A stretch of 64,000 nt of DNA, from contig JAGTXZ010000018.1 of NCBI GenBank assembly GCA_018398575.1, positions 2,604,001-2,668,000 on the forward strand, written 5' to 3'. How positions within the stretch are numbered: position 1 is the stretch's first letter; every line of letters begins with the position of its first letter. The notes under the pieces were generated by a model, which saw nothing but the letters and a program-made list of their open reading frames with translations, had not been told where the DNA came from and did no database searches. The translations under genes were made by a program, and so were the position numbers. This stretch comes from Ampelomyces quisqualis. Its lineage: Eukaryota; Ascomycota; Dothideomycetes; Pleosporales; Phaeosphaeriaceae. Of this stretch, positions 30,156 through 43,467 are shown in pieces.

Positions 30156-31643
30156 GCACTTTTGCGGCACTCTACGGAGTAGAGTTTCTAGCGCTTATGT
30201 TCTGATCATGGGCTGCATGACATCGTTGTTGTCGCAAACCATGTGCCCGAATTCTATATCACTGCTTACTGGGACCTACCTACTGCTGTGCAGCTTCTAA
30301 TACGAGCTTCTTTCATTGCCATGTTTTTGCTTTGCACGTTCACATTATGACTACAACCCTCGCTTTATCCTCTGCACGAACATTGACGGTATCCAATACA
30401 GCGGTACATTAAGAATACAAATGATTAGAATAACAAACTGCAGTGGATCTCAGAGTATATGTATCATCCTCGTCATGTGCCTCACCGCTAAGCTCACGCA
30501 TAAGCTCAACGCCTACAGCTGAAGCTATTTCGTCCACGACTGCACCGTCCATCCCCACGCTATCGCTGCCTCAACCCTCAGGCATAAGCTCCCTACTGCT
30601 CGCCAAGAACATTCTTTTTCCAAACACCGTTTTCGAGACGAGGTCGTATCTCCTGAGCATACAACCTAGCAAGAGATATTCCCGCAGCTTGCGTGAACGG
30701 AGTCTCCAAGCACGACTCTCGAAAGAAGAAGAAAAAATAGCGCACGCACAGCTAGCTTCGGGTTCTACACAGCCCGCTCGTCGATAAACGCATGTTGTGG
30801 ATCAGCAAGACGGTCGTGGAAAGGAGATTGCAGGCGTAATCCCACCGCCAACTCCAATCTATCCATCGTTGTTTATTGCCACCTGCCAACGGAAAACCAC
30901 ACTGAGATATAAACGTCAGCTGTGAAGGAGTCAGACAGGCTCGAATCCAGCGGTCTTTTTTTCCCCCTCAATTCGTTGGTGACGCATCGCACGGGGTCGT
31001 GAACGTACAATTCCAGTCGAGCTGATGCGACGCAATGCAACACCGACATCCAGCTAACGCGAGTGTATTTCTCAACAATCCGATCGCGCATGCGTGTTCT
31101 TTTAGCCCTGAGAGAAGAAGGATATAGGGGCAGTTTGTGTTATAACGCGCGTCATGCAGATTCGAGACTAGACTGTAAGATACATCCCATGATGGCGACT
31201 GGGCTAGTGCTGTTACGCTTTCATCGACGACGGGGGCGCTGGGATTTCCGGGAGAAGTGTGTAAATCACACAATATATCCGCGCTGTTTGAAGGTATGGA
31301 GCGGCACGAGAGGGATGGCCTGCGAGAGCTTCGAGGATTGGACTGTGTAGCAATGCGATAGAATGCAGGCTTACAGGCTCTCGTACAGCGATGAACAACA
31401 GGTTCTTTTGGGATAGACACGCTATGCCAAAGGTCGAGGGGTTATTGTAGAATCTAGGCTGCAATGCAGTAGTTCAGACGAGATGGAAATAGCTTCTTGG
31501 GGGGTAGACGCGCCGTGGCAGATGTCGAGGGCATTCATAGTTGGATCGCACATTACGATTTTCAGCGATAATGTAGTAAGAATGCATCAAGGCATTATTA
31601 TCGTAGATTGATCGTTACGAGGCACACTTGGCCAACTTCTATA
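30156..31643. other. intergenic
   Basis: About 1.5 kb with only short frames (longest 150 codons on minus, no motifs). The 30443-30787 frame is Ser/Pro-rich and lacks family features. 3' flank of the GT90 gene at the right end. Confidence 0.4.
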
Positions 31644-34600
31644 TCAAGGCCCAGGATATCCAATTTCCTCTCTGTTATTATCCACAACCCTTCCATACCT
31701 ATGCAATCAAGTCAGTATATCATCATTCACAACTTCAACATAGCACTTACTCAAGCAACAGCCGAAAGAACCAGGCCTCGAAATCAACGTTCCTGAGCAC
31801 TTTGTCATGCCAATCCGTACTCCTTTGCGCAATATTCCTCGCCATCTTCTCGCCCTCCGAGTCGCCATTCCCGCTTTTGTTTGGTCCCTTGGCCGCGCCC
31901 TCACTCTTATCCCCACTGAACCAATTCACAAGGTCCAAATGCTCATCACCACGAAGACTAAGTGGGATGTAATGTACCCAAGGTTTCAGCCACTCGGCGT
32001 GCCATTCGCGGAAGATGGCCATCTTGTACGTCAGACTGTTTGACTTGAGGAATGAGTAGAAGCGCCCGCTGAAGGCGTTGCCGTCCATGTCGAGAAGATG
32101 CTTGAAGTACCAAGCAATCTGGCCATCGGCGCGGTCAGTAACGTGGAAGAATTCTTGCTGGGCATCGCAGTCGCCGGGGTCACATTGGCCGATGTGGGAG
32201 AAGTGTACATCAATGAGATGATTGAAGGAGCGACGGTCAACTTCGACGACTGACTTTGTGTGAGCATCAATGAGTTGCGCCTTATCCGGTGCGTTGAGTC
32301 GCTGGACGATATGTTGTCGATGTTGACGGCGCCAGCCGCCGTTGCGCGAGAAGCCACCCGTTGTAGAGCCGCGCCAGTAGAGTGCGTTTGTCTTGTTATC
32401 CCAGGTTGTGTCGCGGTCCGCATCGTACACAACCTTGCCGACCCAGTACCACGGGCTCGGATAGAGAATGTCTTGGAAGCTCGAGATCTTGGATTGCGAG
32501 AAGATGGGCACGAGCTCGTGGATGATGTTGAATGCATTGGGACGCTCGAAGAAACCAAAGGTCGAGGATAGCGAAGGCGCCATGCAAATATCCGAGAATG
32601 CGGTAGTATTGTATACATACTGTAGTGGTCCAGTAGCATATGCAGTAAGGTTGTCGGGAGCATAGTCATCACATGTCTGCGCTTGGCTGTCGATCGGACA
32701 CGATAGGCGAGAATGAGTCCAAGTCTGTTGGTGGGCAAATCGGTTGAAGTTCGATACATATGTTTCCTCAAATCGCTTGCCATCATTCATGTCACCAGGG
32801 CGTCCCGAGAATGTGTTGCGCGGAGACATGTCTTTGGCCACGCGCGGCAATACCTCATCTCGCGCCTTGTTGACCATCACTGCGAGCAGGCTGTCCGATA
32901 CCACCACTCGAGGTTCGTCATGAATGTTGAAGCCCAGGTCCATGTCCGGTAGATACTTGACAAACTTCTCCATCATTCCAGTCGTCGCTATTCGTTGCCA
33001 CTCGTCCCCATTCTCAATGTTGACAATGGCGCCGTTGCGGATAGCGACGCCTATCAAAGCGCTGTCTTCGCCTCCAAGCTCTCTCGTGATGCGGGAACGA
33101 ATTGTCGCTGGCTTGATAGCCCAAAACGGGAGCAGCATCTCATTGATCATGTCGTACTCGTCTATCATGACGACGTTGTTGCGAACAGCAAACTCATACC
33201 ACTTGTCAAAATGTGGTGGTGGGGCGATACCATATCGCCGGCGATATTCGGAGACGGCGCTGGCAAGAGATGTTGACTGACGACTCAAAACATTCTGGAA
33301 CTCAGTCTCGGCGGCATTGACTAGCTGTGTAGCCGGATGACCATTGTTCAGATCAAGTGGTACAGGTTGAAAGTGGGATGGAGGAGATGCCGTGGGAAAT
33401 GGAGAAGTGGAGCTAGCCAGGCTGCGACGATACTGCACTCCAGAAGCATACTGGAACAGTAACAAGCCGATCGATAGAGCCGAGACCCCGAAAACGAGGC
33501 GCTTGAAGGAGCGTGCAGTGTTCCTTGTGTCTAGAAGTGGGAAAGAAGAAGAAGAAGAGGTGCCGAGTATGTAGAGCGAGGCTGATGAAACGAAGACGAT
33601 CGTGAAGCAAATGCCTGAGATGGAATGGGAAAAGTGTAGCTTTGCGAATATAAAAGTAGATAAAGCCAAAAGGGAAGTATGCACAGCTCCATGCTGGAAA
33701 AGCTGTCGGGCGTTAGTGCTTGTAAGAGAACGGGACAATGGACTTACTATAATGTACATGAGGGCGTTGGTGAAGACGCTGAGAAGAACCGTCCAGAAGA
33801 TTCGTTGCATAATCATCGTGTCGTGCGCTGCACCCCAACCTTGGTCATACCTTTTGTTCGCTTTACGCGTAGACATTGCGCCTATGGTGGAGGACTCCAG
33901 AACGAGCGAAGCCAGTCCGCATGTTGCCACCAGAACAGCAGCCACGTCTCTCAGAGTAGCCAATTGCTGTTCCCTGGTTGGTTCCTTGCCCAGACTGTGC
34001 GCAGACTGTGCTCCGTTTGCAGATACGGCACTGTACCCGCCGTCTGTGTCGCCATCGTCGGTACCTCTGGCTGCCCGCTCAAGGAGCACGAGACCGGTGG
34101 CGGCGAAGATGGTGCTACAAATGCCGAGCGCAGAAGTGGTGGGCACGGAATATACGGCGAGGACGACAGCCGCAGAGACTGTTACGACGGCCAGGATGCG
34201 GAAGGATCCAGCTTGGGACTGTGGGTCGGACGAGCTGTGAGGCTCTTTGGCGGCATCGTCGTGGGCGGCGTGGTGGGTGGGCAGCGCAGCGGGCTTGGCA
34301 AGAAGCTCGTTCCCCGAGATGAGAACAGCGAGGAGCGGCAGCAGACTCTTGGCAAGTATCAGCAGTGTCGTCTGCATCCATCCAAGGCAGTCGTACCTTG
34401 GTAGCCCACGTTCCCTCCTTGTCACAGGCAGCGCCGTCGCAGATGTGCGCAAGTGCAAGAAGCGCCCCCGCGAGCCAGCTTGTCCGCCTCCTCTTGCTGC
34501 TAGTGTGCGACCACAAGCCCGCCTTTATCGCCGCCGGGAGCCATACTATGCCCCATGAAATCGCCGTTATGAGCAGGGAGTGCTGCACTGGCTCGTATAC

Positions 34601-34696
34601 GTGCACGATGGAGGCAAACAAGCTAAGCAGCAGCGGCGCGGCGAGGTGATGGTATTGGTAGCCATGGTCGAGGGCGAGAGATACGGCCGGGTGCAT
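31644..34696 (-). CDS. GT90/CAP10-type glycosyltransferase, multi-pass membrane protein
   Basis: Likely exons (minus) 34696-34397, 34347-33748, 33702-31751 and 31698-31644, about 968 residues. The N-terminal third holds several hydrophobic helices (LLLSLFASIVHVYE, LLPLLAVLISGN, FRILAVVTVSAAVVLAVYSV, RIFWTVLLSVFTNALMYII). The lumenal catalytic part shows GT90 features: FSGRPGDM, CPIDSQAQTCDDYAP, NALYWRGSTTGGFS, RRQHRQHIVQ, then KHLLDMDGNAFSGRF and WLKPWVHYIPL. Cryptococcus CAP10, needed for capsule, is the family reference; Golgi xylosyl-type transfer is inferred. The 45-bp third-from-last intron has no stop in frame. The last intron (GTAAGT...ACTGACTTGATTGCATAG) restores a family-like tail, LLLEYGRVVDNN. 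The first intron's acceptor is uncertain. Confidence 0.82.
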
Positions 34697-36653
34697 TGGG
34701 AGAGGCGGCGGCTAGCGCTTGTCGGGTGGCATTGGGTCTTGGTGTCAGTTGTCGTGTTGTGCATGGGGAGAGCCAAGGTGAGGTTGCGGCTCTCTGCAGG
34801 GACAGCCCTGTGACGCCATGCCTCGGCCCTTGAGGACCGCATCGCCATCATACAGCAGCAAACACAAGCAGTCCGACTATGTATAGCAGCATATAATTAC
34901 TCCATACGGCCCCAAGCTTGATGCAAACAAATACCCCTCCACCACGCACTATACCCCATCGCAACCTCGTTTTGTCGCCGAACATATCCGCCTCCCTTTG
35001 AGCCGCGACATGCCCGCCCTGTATCCGACCCCTACATTTTTTCACAAAGTGCTGAAATATGATAACTGTGCGGAGTTCTTTCTGAATTACAAAAGTCGTC
35101 CCCTCCCGTTCCCAATCGTTAGTTCAGCTCGTCCACACAGCCGCAGAACAAAACCATGTTTGTTCGAGCGTGCACCAGCACGCGACCGACCGACTAGGAG
35201 ATACCGGCGCTAATTATCCACGCGTGAGTCTACCTTACTTACAGTCCTCCTCCGTAATTTCGCAGGAGTAACTCTCGATTTCCACTTTCCATTCCCTTTC
35301 CATCTGCAGCGAAAACACACAGCTCGAACCAGTAGCCTAGCCTTTGTTTTTGGAATATGATGTATATTCCGACTTGAAATGCTGCTATGCCAAATACATA
35401 GTACCCGTTCCCACAAACTAAGCGGAGCGTCAGCTTGGGGAGCGGGTAAGTATACGGAGTACACCGTATCCGTAACGGCACAGCGGGCTATAAAAAAAAA
35501 GAAAAAAAAAAGGATCCACCCGGGCAAAACACTCCCACCGACAGACACGACCGAGGACGACGGGGGAAAAAAAATTTCAACGGTTCTATTCGTGTCGTTT
35601 TATCCAATCACATTTTTTCCAACGCCTACATATCGTAATCCTTCCCTTTCCTTGCACTCCCATCTTCCTACAGAGTACATGTCTACCCCCCCCCCCCAAA
35701 GAAGACGCCCTTTTCCATCCCCACATCGGAATTCCTGTCGCTGCACGCAATGATTCTTTGCTCTTCGTGCTCATATTCGACATGGTACATGGTACATGGT
35801 CGTGTTCCCGCCCAAGACGTTGCGTTGTCGAGACATCTTCTTGTGTCGGTCGGCATGGCAAAAGGGCAGCCTACCTCCTGCGGTTAAGCTGCGCTTGCAA
35901 CAGCGCGGAATTGGAAAGGGTGGGTTGTACCGGGGCGGGCGCGCGGCGGGACGGTTCTTTTAGGGTCCCATGGTCGGTCCTTTTCAAGCGAAATGATGGA
36001 GCGGTAAGAGCTTATCTATACCTTCGCGCCCTTGGGATGTCTCTGCTTCCTGGGTCATCTCACTCTCACACTTCCGCATTGTCAAGGCGTGTGTGGACGA
36101 AAAAGTAATAGCATTTCTCATCCTCAATTTCCTGCAATCCTTGTCCATCTCCATTTCATCTCCTCCCTTGTCCAGCAATATATACGGTGTTGTAGCCACA
36201 CAAAGGTCGAGATCCGGACATGAAACATCATTATCCAATGCTTCCTCATGGAACCACTTCCTCAAAAGATGTTGTTGTAGTTATATGGGTGTTTCTGTTA
36301 GATAGGCTGAGACGTTGAAGAGATGATAATTGTTGTGAAAAGAAGAAACTCCAGTCATGGATTTGGTGCTAGGCTCTCGACGCAGAAGACACGCAGGGCA
36401 CGTTCCCCACTTCTCGATACATCTGGTTCCCGGATCCGAAGCTTCAACCTCAAGAGCGCAACGTGGCATGAAGGTCCTCTCATCGGTGCTCGCGAATACC
36501 GCGGGGGCAATTAACCAGGTAGCAGGATGTCTGCGGAGATGGATCGCTAAAACTTCAGGTGATTTGTGGTACAGGCAGGAATCACAGCAAGTGAAAAATA
36601 ATAAAGTAGATGCGGTCGGGACGTTGGCGTCGTGGATGGTGCGACATGGTCGA
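34697..36653. other. intergenic, long promoter/3' flank
   Basis: No gene recognised in about 1.95 kb. Contains an A-rich tract (35490-35511), a 12-C run (35686-35697) and pyrimidine-rich sequence, typical of fungal 5' flanks. Confidence 0.45.
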
Positions 36654-38042
36654 CTACTCCTCCATCCTCCCGAAGAAGGCGTCGTCGTCCTCGTCCATAC
36701 GGCCGCGACTGCGCGAGTTTGACTGGCGGTAGTCTTCCTCATCGGCGAAATTATCGTCGTCCATATCGACGTCTTTGCTCTCGCTGTGGTAGCGGTAGCT
36801 GTTGCGCATGCTCGACTGCTGCGCCATGACCGTGGTGCTACCCGACAGAGTTTTCCGACCCTGGTTGAAATCGAGGAACTTGGCAGGAAGCGGGGGCACG
36901 GGCGGCACATCAGCAGGAAGGGCAACAGGGCCCGACTTGGGCGTCCCGTACGAGCAGCTCAGCAAGCCAACAGCGGCAGCGAGGTCAGCATGGTCATTGA
37001 CATCATCGTGGTAGGAGCCTGCAACCGAGGTGCCAGATGTAGTGGGCCTGTCAGAGACGTTACTCCACTGACAGTGGTGGTGGCCATTTCCGTTGTCGGA
37101 AAAGACAGCAGATTGGTAGGAGTGGCTGTAGGCAGAGCTGTTGGCGGAATACCGCTTGACGGAGCGACGGCCGAAGTGCGAATGGGGGTAGGAGTAAGAG
37201 CTTTGCGGGGGCGGGGTAGTTTCTGTGGAGCTCAGCTCGTCGCGCAGGTCGGACGAGCCCGAGGCCGGAGGAGAAGGCGAGGAATGGTCACTATCTCCGC
37301 CCTCCATCTCCTTGTTCATGGCGACAAGGACAGATGCAGCCTCGAGCAGTTGCACCTGCTGGTGCTTGGAGATGAGCAGCTTGGAAGTGTACTGCCACTC
37401 GGGCGTGTGCTCCCAACTAGATGGCAAGTCAACGCGGAACGGGGCGAGGAGCAAGAGTACAGGGCATTCGTCATGAGGTGTGAAAGTGTGTGGGAGGACA
37501 GTGGTAGGCAAAGGGGTACTGACAGGTGCTTCGTCAGACAGCTGCTGTGCTTGTATCCTTTCCCACATTTTTCACATCTCAGGTCGCTACCACTTGCGCG
37601 CTTGCCGTCGCCCTTGGACAGCCGCGAGCCCTCGCTGGCGCGGCGGTTGCGCGACTTGGCGGTGCTCTTCTCACGCTCGGGCATCGACGCCAGCGCAGGA
37701 CCGTCTGTGAGAGCCTCGCTGTGCATGGCCGGGTTGTAGCTGCCAGGAGCAAACGGCGAGCCATGGCCGGGCATGCTCGACGGCGTCGCGGGGTGCAGCG
37801 CCAGCGCTGGCCCGCGGAACTGTGAGGCGGGCTTGGACATGCGGCGCGAGGTGCCCACGGACAGCGACGACGAGTGCGGGCGCGACTTGGGCAGCGAGGC
37901 GGCCATGGTGGTGCTGGAGTGGCGGTGCTGCGAGGCGGGTCGGACGGTGATGGGTTCCTGGAGCGCGCGAGCCGTCAGCGCCAATTGAGCCGTGTCAGTG
38001 TGCCGGAAGGTATGTGGGTGTATGTACCTTGAGGACAGTCAT
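36654..38042 (-). CDS. single C2H2 zinc-finger regulatory protein
   Basis: Likely exons (minus) 38042-38028 (MTVLK), 37957-37524 and 37416-36654, 403 residues. The only clear domain is one C2H2 finger: LRCEKCGKGYKHSSCLTKHL, then WEH after the splice. Spacing is Cys-x2-Cys-x12-His-x3-His, and the second intron (37417-37523, 107 bp, donor GTCAGT) splits it. The rest is low complexity. The N-terminus is Ser/His/Pro-rich with KSRNRRASEGSR (a phosphorylation and nuclear-localisation-like patch). The C-terminus has an acidic Ser/Tyr/Asp region (DVDMDDDNFADEEDY) ending DEDDDAFFGRMEE. The initial 5-codon exon is inferred from a good GTACAT...GCTGAC...CTCCAG intron; otherwise the start is at 37984. 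Confidence 0.72.
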
Positions 38043-40188
38043 GGTGCCAAAATAAAATATACAGAAACGGACAGCCTCGGAGGACAGTCCTTTGTTCCCG
38101 GAGCGTCGGCGAGGCAGGCAGACAGGCGGCGGAGAGGATGCACCGCCGCGAACAGACCGGGCGTGGCGACAGACAGGCACCCAGGTGAAAGCGAGATGCG
38201 GCAGGGCGGGCTCCGAGGGGGGGTTGCGGGTGCAGGTGAGGATGCAGGGCAGACAGGGGGAGCGGGTGCAGGCGTGGCGTGGCGTATACGACGATGGCTT
38301 GTGAATCGTGATGGCTGATTATTGCCCGTTTGTGTGCAGGGCGAGGCAGGCTGCAGGCGCGCGTTTGCCGGCCAGCCCAGGGTTCCTGCCCACAAGTACG
38401 AGCGGCGGGCGCTGTTCCCGAACAATCAGGGTGGGCACTGGACTGCACAGGTATTGGAATGCGATCGGATCACCGCCGCTTGGAGCCAAACACTGTGCTC
38501 GCGGTTTCAGGCGGGCGCGACATTTTGTTCTTGCGGGGCGCAGGCTGGCTGGCACGCGGCGTCGAGGTTTGGGTCAGCCGGACGCAGCGACTGCTGACAA
38601 GTCCAACCCCGGCCGCGGGGGGTCACCCGCCCACCCACCTCCGCGCCGCTCCCTCTGGCTGCCTCTTTCTTTTTCTCTTTGCAACAGGGACGAGGCTGTG
38701 GTGCTGCGTGGCGTCTCCCTGACATGCCTGGCTGCGTGTTTCAGCGTCTTGGGACAGCGCCTCGGAACAACCATTTCCAGGCACCCTTTTTGCGCTGCGT
38801 GTTCCTGGCGCGGATCGCCGTGTGCTCGAACCGCGGTTCGTTGCGCCATCATCTGTGCATTCTCGCCTGTCTCACTGACCGACGGCCGCGATGGAGTCAT
38901 GTGACATGGCTGGACCTTTGGATCGGCGCGGTCGGCGCGGTCGAGAGCGCGTGGCCACAACGGGCCGCGACTGGTTTTGCAACAACGGACACAACACCAG
39001 CCGTGATGATCACTATTATTATTGCGCAAGGGTCAAGACGGCCATCTCTCAAACTCGCATCTTCGCTTTTGCTTTGCCCGGCCATCATGTCAACCGGTGT
39101 ACTGGAGCTTTCCGAGTCCATAGGCAGGTGCGTGAGGGGTTCATCTGCGCCTTCCCCATCGGTACTCCCGAGAGAGTGGATAGCGACAATTGGCAGACCC
39201 TTGGGCTACATAATGGGCAACGCCACAACCACTCCTCCATGTACATACCTCAGATGGCCTTCATCTCCATGGCACACCACCTTGTCGTGTCGATGCGCTT
39301 CGCACGACATCCTGCCGGGCCTCCTCAAGGCTCACGCATTACCCCGCTGCCCTCCCGGGGCTGTGCGTGCACGTGCACCATGCTTGCTGTCTGCGTGGTC
39401 CTTGCTTGCATCTACCTATTGTACATACAGTAGTCTATTCCACGCGCCGGCAAAGCAAGTTTCATCCCCATAGACTGACGTCACGGTGTTGGGAAAATGA
39501 TCCCCTCTGCCAATTTGATTTGGCGTGCTTGCCAGAAAAATTCCGTACATGACCAGCCTCATCGATGTGATCCATATCAGCGCCTCTGATACGTCCATAC
39601 GAAATGACGGGCTGTTGTGAGGCGCTCTAATCAGATCTTGTCGTATGCACTCCGTACATTCGTGAGCCTTGCCACCATGCATGAAATGTTTCTTTATCGA
39701 GAGTTCTTTTGGCTAGCATCTTCTTTAGCATCCTATTTTTTCGTGCTCTATGCTTCCCAATGCCCTCGAAATGCCCTAATGCAAGCTGTTTCTTCACATC
39801 AGCATGTTTGACAGCCGGGCAGTTGTGATACGACGCTGCCGTGGGCATCGCCAAATCACAGCGCGTCGAATGTACCCGCATTTTGCAGGCTTTGGGTCGT
39901 GGTCAAGGACAGCTGATGTGCATTGCAAGACGGTTGTCAAGCAGTTCTACGGAGTACTCGATTGCAATGCCAGATACAGTTAGCGCCGCTAGGCTGCCCA
40001 GCTTCGTCACTCTTCTTAGCATTAGCATCTGCCTGTGCAAACACGACAACCTCACCGCATCCTCATCGCTATAAAATCGCCGAAGCAACTCAACAAGCGC
40101 ACGCACAGCATCCGTATTTCTTCACCCGGCTCCTGCTCCTACGCACATCTCATCGCGATCTCGGCACAGTAAGATAGACTACAACGAC
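38043..40188. other. intergenic, GC-rich then neutral
   Basis: About 2.1 kb. Several long overlapping frames occur at 38.1-39.5 kb on both strands, but they lack motifs and reflect GC-rich sequence. Regarded as the long upstream region of the zinc-finger gene and the promoter of the Rab gene. Confidence 0.4.
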
Positions 40189-41056
40189 ATGGCGGACACA
40201 TCCGCGCAACCGAAACCGAGCAGCAGCGTCAAGCTTGTCTTGCTCGGTGAGGCCGCTGTCGGAAAGGTACAGTGAGCACCATGTCTGAGTACTGCATGTA
40301 GTCTGACTCCATCCAGTCTTCGCTCGTTATGCGCTTCGTCAACAACGACTTCCAGGAAAACAAGGAGCCCACGATAGGAGGCATGTGAAACGCTACTTGC
40401 GGCCGTGTCTCATCTCCAAGACATGTCGCTGTTGTCTGAGAGAGTTATGCTGACTTGTCCCAACAGCTGCATTCCTCACACAGAAATGCAACCTGCCCAC
40501 CCGGACCATCAAGTTCGAGATCTGGGACACAGCTGGCCAGGAACGCTTCGCCTCGCTCGCGCCCATGTACTACCGCAACGCCCAAGCTGCGCTGGTTGTT
40601 TACGACATCACCAAGCCCTCGTCACTCACAAAAGCCCAACACTGGGTCGCCGAGCTACATCGCCAGGCATCACCCGGCATCGTTATCGCGCTTGTCGGCA
40701 ACAAATACGATCTGGCAACTGCAGGCGGAGAAGACAGCGCAGAGGACGCCGATGCCGAGCCTGCCGCTGCGGGCGAAGACGCAGCAGAAGAGGACGGCGC
40801 AGATGCGCGGAGAGTACCCACCAAGACTGCAAAAGCCTATGCGGAAGAGGAGAGCTTGCTCTTCTTCGAAACCAGTGCAAAGACGGGACAGAATGTCGCA
40901 GAGGTCTTCACTGCAATTGCGAATGCCATCCCGGAGACAAGTCTAAAGGGCCCAAGGGGAGCCGGCGGACAGACAAACCTCGGGAGGCAAGAGGATGCGC
41001 GTGTGAATCTAGGTAGCGCGCGACCAGAGGGTGCCAAGGAGGGATGCGCATGTTGA
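40189..41056 (+). CDS. Rab5-type small GTPase (Vps21/Ypt52 group)
   Basis: Exons 40189-40266, 40317-40380 and 40467-41056 encode 243 residues. All G motifs are present: GEAAVGKSS (P-loop, split by intron 1), EPTIGAAF (switch I), WDTAGQE (switch II), NKYD and ETSAK. It ends GCAC, a double-Cys prenylation signal. TIGAAF and the acidic insert after NKYDLATAG (EDSAEDADAEPAAAGEDAAE) are typical of the fungal Ypt52-like Rab5 branch. It acts in early endosome fusion and vacuolar sorting. Intron 2 begins GC rather than GT (40381, GCATGT) and ends CAACAG; the protein sequence fixes this splice. Confidence 0.92.
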
Positions 41057-42236
41057 AGTCTGGTGTCGTTGGATGAACATATGACCTGCGGACATTCAGA
41101 CACACGGAATTTGGATGGGGAACTCTGTCAAGGCGTCGCATGCGTTTGAATTTTTTCGTCAATTACCAGCAAATACCATTCATGCTGTTAACTGGTACTT
41201 TTCTACCTACCACTACCCACATGCATTGGGAAATCAATAATGGGCTTACTTTCGGATACGGGCACAGCCAGAATTGTGGCTTGGTAACATGGCTTTTCGC
41301 ATACCTTATCACAAGCCGAGCCATCCCCCGCTCATTGGTCATCCCCTGTTCCCGAGCCTCTCGACTCAGCACCTTTGCTAAGACAGGATGTGTTGATGGA
41401 AGGAGAGTACGGAGGATGGTGCCTATCCACCTTCTCCACCACCATTCCTATCATGCCAGAAACCTATCTCCCTCGCCATTCAGAGCATCTTACCCAATTC
41501 TCGTAGACGACGCGATGGCACGGTTTTCGACGAGTGTGAGCTTCGTCCAAGGGCGCAGTGATCCGAGCCGACACTGACTCAATACTCTGTATAGTCCAGG
41601 AAGCTCGCTTTTCACACAAACAATATATCATCTTCACAAATCGATCGCACTGCAGGTTATCACGTTCAGAGTCGACTTCGAGTTCCCAGACGTGGACACT
41701 ATCAACAACATTGGGGTAAATCCTTCGAGATGGTCACAGCAAGTCCGCTCAATTCAGGCTACGATGCTCATCGTATTTCTGCCGAGACATCTCCAAAAAG
41801 CCTATTGCTGCTATGCGGAACTGGGATGGCACACATTCGGACTGGGGCATGTTTCTCTGTTCCGAGACTACTTCTCAGCGCTACAAAATGCAAACGAGAC
41901 TTGAGATGCTATAGAACAAGGTAGAAATGTTGCAAGTATCTACGTAGTACGTGGTAAAGATGTTCTTGTTCACTGCGTCATCTTTTGAAAATTATCGCCT
42001 TCCGCTATGCTTCACTCAAATTAATTTGCGAACGATGTCTCACGTATCAAGTCGTCGACATGGTGTGGTGTGGTGTGCACAAGCGCAGCGTCATCATGAT
42101 TGGCTGTACAACTCTCCACATCCATAAACACTCGCCCCTGCCCTTCGTTCATACATTAGCCGCCCTTGTTGTCTGTACATCAAACCTGACTCATTCCCTC
42201 ATCGTCAAGTACTAGAGCACCTGTCACAGCAAATAC
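41057..42236. other. intergenic
   Basis: No motif-bearing frame. Between the Rab gene and TPT1. Confidence 0.45.
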
Positions 42237-43467
42237 TTGAACGGCTCATTACCTCGTCGAGAGCACGGCGTCCCACACACAGCCAAAATTTCGATCAAAC
42301 GGGTTTTCACTAGCGCTCTGAAAGAGATGGGCAGAGGCGGTCGTGGTGGCGGTAGCCGTAATCCAGCAAATCAGTCGCGAGATGTGCAAGTGTCGAGAAA
42401 AATTAGCTGGTTGCTTAGGCACGGTGCAGGCTCAGAGGGGTTGACGTTGGGGAAGGGTGGATATGTTAATGTTCAGGATGCAGTAAGTTTGCGCGACTCC
42501 TGCATGTCACGTTCTTTTCTCAAGGCGAGCAGTGTATTTGTGCACCCTCCATTTGAGACTTCAATTTCTAGCATGGAGCCTTTTTGCGAACGTGAGGCTT
42601 AAAATTTCTGATTGTTACTGACGTGTTGTGTTCTAGCTGAATACCCGAGCGCTCAAATCACTCAAGATCACGTTCCCAGAACTCCGCGATGCAGTCACAA
42701 ACAGCGACAAGAAGCGCTTCTCTATGATCCTCGCAGTATCACATGTCCAAGCACAGTCGTCGGAAGACGCATCACAGTCCGAAAAAGACCTCTCAGCCGA
42801 CACTCTACAAGCCATTACAGAATCAGACGACCCGTCCGACTACCTCATTCGCGCCAATCAAGGTCACTCCATCAAAGTCGACGTAGAAGGTCTATTGACG
42901 CAAATTACCACCGAAGCCGGTAATTTCCCCGAGACAGTAGTCCACGGCACCGATGAGTCTGCCTGGCGCCTAATCCTGAAGAGCGGCGGTCTGAGGAGAA
43001 TGGGAAGGAATCACATTCACTTCGCATCTGGTCTACCCGCAGAATTCAAGTCACTTACCATCGATACCGCCTCCGTAGAGGAGAAAGAAGCCGCGCCTGT
43101 CATATCGGGTATGCGCAAGAACTCCAGTGTACTCATCTACATCGACATCCAAGCGGCACTGGACGCGGGTATCAAGTTCTACATCAGCGAGAATGGTGTT
43201 ATATTGACTGAGGGGAATGAGGAGGGTTTTCTGTCGTACGAGTTCTTCAAGCGTGTGGAGAGCAGGAAGAAGGATGGCGGGGTGCTGATGAGCGACGGAA
43301 AGTTGCCGGAAGGTGTTGTAGTGGATGTGGAGGATTGGCAGAGGGAGATTGGAGATGGGAAGGGAAATAGGGGCGGACGAGGTGGTCGGAGGGGAGGGAG
43401 AGGAGGTGGTCGTGGTGGAAAGGTGAGGGTGAATGACGATACGAGAGACTTGCTCGCAGATGCATGA
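42237..43467 (+). CDS. TPT1: tRNA 2'-phosphotransferase
   Basis: Exons 42237-42482 and 42637-43467. The family-like start is the Met at 42327 (MGRGGRGGG), giving 328 residues; the upstream Met adds 30. Tpt1 transfers the splice-junction 2'-phosphate of ligated tRNA to NAD. Visible blocks: VSRKISWLLRHGA (first catalytic Arg/His), IRANQGHSIKVD (RANQGH motif), VHGTDESAWRLILKSGGLRRMGRNHIHF (H-G-T and second Arg) and VLIYIDIQAALDAGIKFYISENGVILTEG. Both ends carry RGG-rich tails (GRGGRRGGRGGGRGG), an RNA-binding-like addition. Intron 42483-42636 (154 bp) ends TTCTAG. Confidence 0.92.

Noticed and set aside
30443..30787. 114-codon frame right of the tRNA
   Set aside because: Ser/Pro-rich, no motif, no splice context; insufficient evidence for a gene.
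33602..34404. Plus-strand frames of 212-241 codons opposite the GT90 gene
   Set aside because: The minus strand has membrane helices and family motifs; these are shadows.
36786..37739. 317-codon plus-strand frame opposite the zinc-finger gene
   Set aside because: Antisense to a C2H2 finger and low-complexity coding sequence; no domain of its own.
38308..39473. Overlapping 198-264-codon frames in GC-rich sequence
   Set aside because: Frames occur on both strands without motifs, as expected from few AT-rich stops.
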